Source: an uncultured Clostridia bacterium
Lineage (GTDB): Bacteria; Bacillota; Clostridia; TANB77; CAG-508
Reading direction: 5' to 3'
DNA length: 13,652 bases
Assembly (NCBI GenBank): GCA_948745425.1
Contig: CAPZDM010000021.1
Span: 1-13,652 of the forward strand
This document shows positions 12,785-13,652 of this stretch, in pieces; positions within the stretch are counted from its first letter, which is position 1; every line of letters starts with the position of its first letter. The position numbers were made by a program, and so were the translations under genes. Under the pieces are notes generated by a model. It searched no databases and was not told the DNA's origin. It saw only the letters and a program-made list of their open reading frames with translations.

Positions 12785-13559
12785 TTACTTATACGTTTTC
12801 TTTATTCTAGATATTGCATTTTTCTCTAATCTAGAAACTTGTGCTTGTGATATTCCTATTTCTTCTGCTACTTCCATTTGTGTTCTTCCGTCAAAAAATC
12901 TTCTGGCTATGATGTCTTTTTCCCTCTTGCTGAGTTTTTTCATTGCTTCTGCTATGCTTAAGTCTTCTGTCCATTTGTCGTCTGTATTTTTATTGTCTTT
13001 TATTTGATCCATTACAAATATGTTTTCTGTTCCATCTTTATATATTGGCTCTTGTAATGATATGGGGAGTTGTATTGCATCGAAGCTGAATACTAGTTCT
13101 TCTTTGTTTACATCCATTGCTTTTGCTATTTCTTCTATACTTGGTTCACTTCCTTTTTCTTTTGTCATTGTTTCTCTCATTTGCATTGCTTTATATGCTA
13201 AATCTCTTACAGATCTACTTACTCTAATAGGGTTATTATCTCTTAAGTATCTTCTTATTTCTCCGTATTATCATTGGTACTCCATAAGTTGAGAATTGCA
13301 CTTCTTGATTTATATCAAAATTGTCTATTGCTTTTATAAGTCCTACACATCCAACTTGAAATAAATCATCTGGTGATTCTCCTCTTCCATTAAATCTCTG
13401 TATTACACTTAATACCAGTCTTAAATTGCCTTGTATAAATTCCTCTCTTGCTTGTTCATCTCCATTTTTTATTCTAATTAAAAGTTCATTCTTTTCTTCA
13501 TTTGATAATATGGGCAATTTAGAGGTGTTTACACCACATATTTCTACCTTTTTTATCAT
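12785..13559 (-). CDS. sigG: RNA polymerase sporulation sigma factor G, interrupted at a CGG codon (+1 frameshift needed)
   Basis: Sigma-G drives late forespore transcription. The ATG at 13559 is preceded by AAGGAGGGG. The N-terminus KVEICGVNTSKLPIL is the sigma-G hallmark. N45 in GNLRLVLSVIQRF is, as I recall, the residue that marks sigma-G for its anti-sigma factor CsfB. Region 2 continues through DDLFQVGCVGLIKAIDNFD. At codon 99 the zero frame reads ATA ATA CGG and stops after 107 residues. Skipping the C gives GVPMII-G-EIRRYLRDNN, exactly the conserved motif, then regions 3 and 4 with the helix-turn-helix TQMEVAEEIGISQAQVSRLE. The joined product is 257 aa, against about 260 in Bacillus. 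The break falls just after core-binding region 2, so an unshifted product could not recognise -35 elements. The second half has no good start of its own. Confidence 0.93.
13263..13265 (-). other. Candidate +1 recoding site in sigG (ATA CGG A)
   Basis: Codon 99 is CGG. Skipping its C lets GGA be read as the near-invariant glycine of VPMIIGEIRR. The zero-frame stop comes eight codons later as a tandem TAA TAA. The P-site ATA cannot re-pair with TAC, so simple P-site slippage does not explain it. Confidence 0.7.
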
Positions 13560-13598
13560 AAAGAAAAAGCCCCTCCTTTGGAAATATTTATCTTTTTA

Positions 13599-13627
13599 TA
13601 TTATTCCCAAAAATTAGGTGGTTATTC
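13599..13627 (-). promoter_or_regulatory. Possible sigma-F/sigma-G promoter of sigG
   Basis: GAATA (13627-13623) and AATAATA (13605-13599) are separated by 17 bases on the minus strand, about 40 bases before the ATG. They match the forespore consensus GHATR and CATNHTA with one mismatch (A for C at the start of the -10). sigG is transcribed by sigma-F and by itself in Bacillus, so the site is in the expected place. Confidence 0.45.
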
Positions 13628-13652
13628 TTTTATTTTCACGCTATCCCGTCTT

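Noticed and set aside
13628..13652. End of an upstream gene (possible AAG ACG GGA TAG)
   Set aside because: Only four codons are visible at the window edge, which is too little to support a call such as sigE.

Overview
The window is a low-GC stretch from an endospore-forming Firmicute of the clostridial type. It carries the sporulation genes sigG, bofA, yaaL (DUF2508) and a YlmC/YmxH-family gene, beside the housekeeping genes dnaE, uvrC and hpt. Nearly all genes lie on the minus strand. The only plus-strand genes are yaaL and bofA (7204-7955).

Layout from high to low coordinates, which is the main direction of transcription: sigG (13559-12785); a long inverted repeat; a two-gene unit of a Cys-rich protein and a membrane protein (12599-11919); a terminator; a truncated ylmC copy (11708-11583); a small accessory island with a 162-aa unknown, a frame-disrupted DNA/RNA non-specific endonuclease, dinD and a HAD hydrolase; the complete ylmC copy (8190-7950), convergent with yaaL-bofA; hpt; a MITE-like repeat; uvrC; a REP-like repeat; a membrane-anchored surface protein; a 49-aa membrane peptide; and dnaE, which runs off the left edge.

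The most striking observation is that three conserved genes, uvrC, sigG and ylmC, are each broken at a zero-frame CGG codon. In each, skipping the C of CGG (NNA-C-GGN) restores a full-length protein with a glycine at that position. The truncated second ylmC copy has the same event at the same codon. By my reading, CGG is never used as an in-frame arginine codon elsewhere in the window (about 3,800 codons; AGA, AGG and CGT are used), while GGN preceded by a codon ending in C is read normally many times. This suggests that CGG is unassigned and triggers +1 frameshifting in this lineage, or that CGGN is read as a four-base glycine codon. Four unrelated indels, or a basecalling artefact, are the alternatives.

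Other structure includes a ~187-bp duplication of the ylmC 5' region on both sides of the accessory island, a ~128-bp terminator-promoter module repeated inside the island, a perfect 19-bp palindrome in the dinD leader, a ~100-nt rod-like RNA hairpin between yaaL and bofA, and an 8-bp complementarity that could mask the bofA start codon. Annotation rests on reading the sequence and on remembered family motifs; no database search was made.
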